Assembly (NCBI RefSeq): GCF_015244705.1
Contig: NZ_JABCQF010000007.1
Location: 62,001-126,000 of the forward strand
Reading direction: 5' to 3'
From: Gluconobacter potus
Lineage (GTDB): Bacteria; Pseudomonadota; Alphaproteobacteria; Acetobacterales; Acetobacteraceae
DNA length: 64,000 nt
Made by a program: the position numbers and the translations under genes. Below are positions 63,473 to 64,000 of this stretch, piece by piece. The notes under the pieces are model-generated. The model ran no database searches. It was not told the origin of the DNA and saw only the letters and a list, made by a program, of their open reading frames with translations. The first letter of the stretch is position 1. Each line of letters opens with the position of its first letter.

Positions 63473-64000
63473 CAGGAATATTCCCAGATCCGGATCAGGC
63501 CCGAAGCGCCCGTCCCCCCGGTCGTGGCGCCGAGCTGACTTCCAGATGCCCCTGAGCCAGAACCATATCCACGGGGCGCATCGGTGGTGATCGCTGTGCT
63601 CGTCGTATTGACGGAGTTGTTGCCACCCGTCCCGAAAGGACTGTTTGCGCCCAGGGCCGGGAGAGGCAGGCCGGGATTGGAGCCGTTCGGGACGAGCAGG
63701 CTGTTCATGCCGTTCGCACCCTGGACTGCGTCCAGAACAGTCAGGCCCGTGGCTGCGGCGACCACTGTGGCCCCACCCCCGGACTGGGATGTCCACCCAC
63801 CGGCGCTCGGAGCAGTTGACGTTCCGGCAGTTCCACCTGATCCGCCTCCCGCAGTAAGCCATCCGCCGAACAGGGTGTTACCGCCGGTGCCACCGCTCGC
63901 CCCCTCAGCTCCGACGCCTCCCGCGCCGATCGTCAGGGGAACCGCTGAAAGAGTGATCTTGGACAGATCAAACAGGGCACGGATAAACGCCCCGGCTGCT
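63472..64000 (-). CDS. glycine-rich phage tail protein, 5' end beyond the window
   Basis: The frame is open from the right edge to the TGA at 63472, at least 176 residues. It is strongly Gly/Ser/Thr-rich: GAGGVGAEGASGGTGGNTLF, further GGG repeats, and an end GLIRIWEYS. Phage receptor-binding adhesins with polyglycine helices have this composition and a short C-terminal cap. It belongs to the tail part of the late operon. Confidence 0.65.
   Translation of the reverse strand, partial: AAGAFIRALFDLSKITLSAVPLTIGAGGVGAEGASGGTGGNTLFGGWLTAGGGSGGTAGTSTAPSAGGWTSQSGGGATVVAAATGLTVLDAVQGANGMNSLLVPNGSNPGLPLPALGANSPFGTGGNNSVNTTSTAITTDAPRGYGSGSGASGSQLGATTGGTGASGLIRIWEYS

Overview
The window reads as chromosomal DNA of an acetic acid bacterium, most likely Gluconobacter. 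It is GC-rich, and the gluconate 5-dehydrogenase at 45550-46320 is close to the Gno enzyme I remember from G. oxydans. It stands next to a gluconate permease and a polyol ABC transporter with kinase and dehydrogenase, typical of incomplete sugar and polyol oxidisers. No organism name can be proven from the sequence alone.

Layout. 1-7827 (+): the end of a DUF993-like gene, a sugar-phosphate isomerase-like TIM barrel, an electron-transfer-flavoprotein operon (etfB, etfA, ETF:quinone oxidoreductase), a sugar-proton symporter, a GAPDH and a Nudix hydrolase. 7828-9456 (-): a phosphate transporter. 9761-16289 (+): a complete alternative N-type F1Fo ATPase operon in the diagnostic order D-C-Q-R-B-E-F-A-G, without a separate delta gene. 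16361-21415: a small lipoprotein, two exporters/importers (MFS, EamA) and a 5-oxoprolinase operon pxpB-C-A (-). Divergent from it (21731-24742, +) is a dehydrogenase plus a biotin carrier, a biotin carboxylase and a second carrier-like protein that lacks the biotin lysine. 24805-28667: aspartate aminotransferase, aspartate ammonia-lyase and a LysR regulator. 28905-38297: two TonB receptors, a Tat-exported phospholipase C and a PepSY/DUF3325/DUF3649 iron-reduction module. 38483-47794: the polyol uptake and catabolism operon (kinase, smoEFGK-like transporter, arabitol-type dehydrogenase) divergent from gno and the gluconate permease.

47795-50801 is a loosely packed region: a membrane protein, an AT-rich stretch without a clear gene, a YitT family protein, and a 54-residue proline-rich peptide below the usual ORF-calling size.

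At 50802-50848 lies the 3' 47 bases of a tRNA-Val(GAC) gene without its 5' half. That is the usual scar of site-specific integration. Its polarity places the integrated element to the right, through the end of the window. The element first shows a heme module (heme oxygenase divergent from a heme TonB receptor, with a Fur-box-like site between them), then a leftward prophage late operon (64000 to 54310): glycine-rich tail protein, fibre proteins with Sec signal peptides, a coiled-coil/TM holin accessory, a lysozyme, a holin-like protein without a normal start codon, a Tat lipoprotein, a glycosyltransferase, and two adjacent papain-fold proteins. The integrase and the intact tRNA-Val are expected beyond the right edge. 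The most novel material is this heme-cargo prophage and the 5-oxoprolinase/biotin cluster with its lysine-less carrier paralogue.
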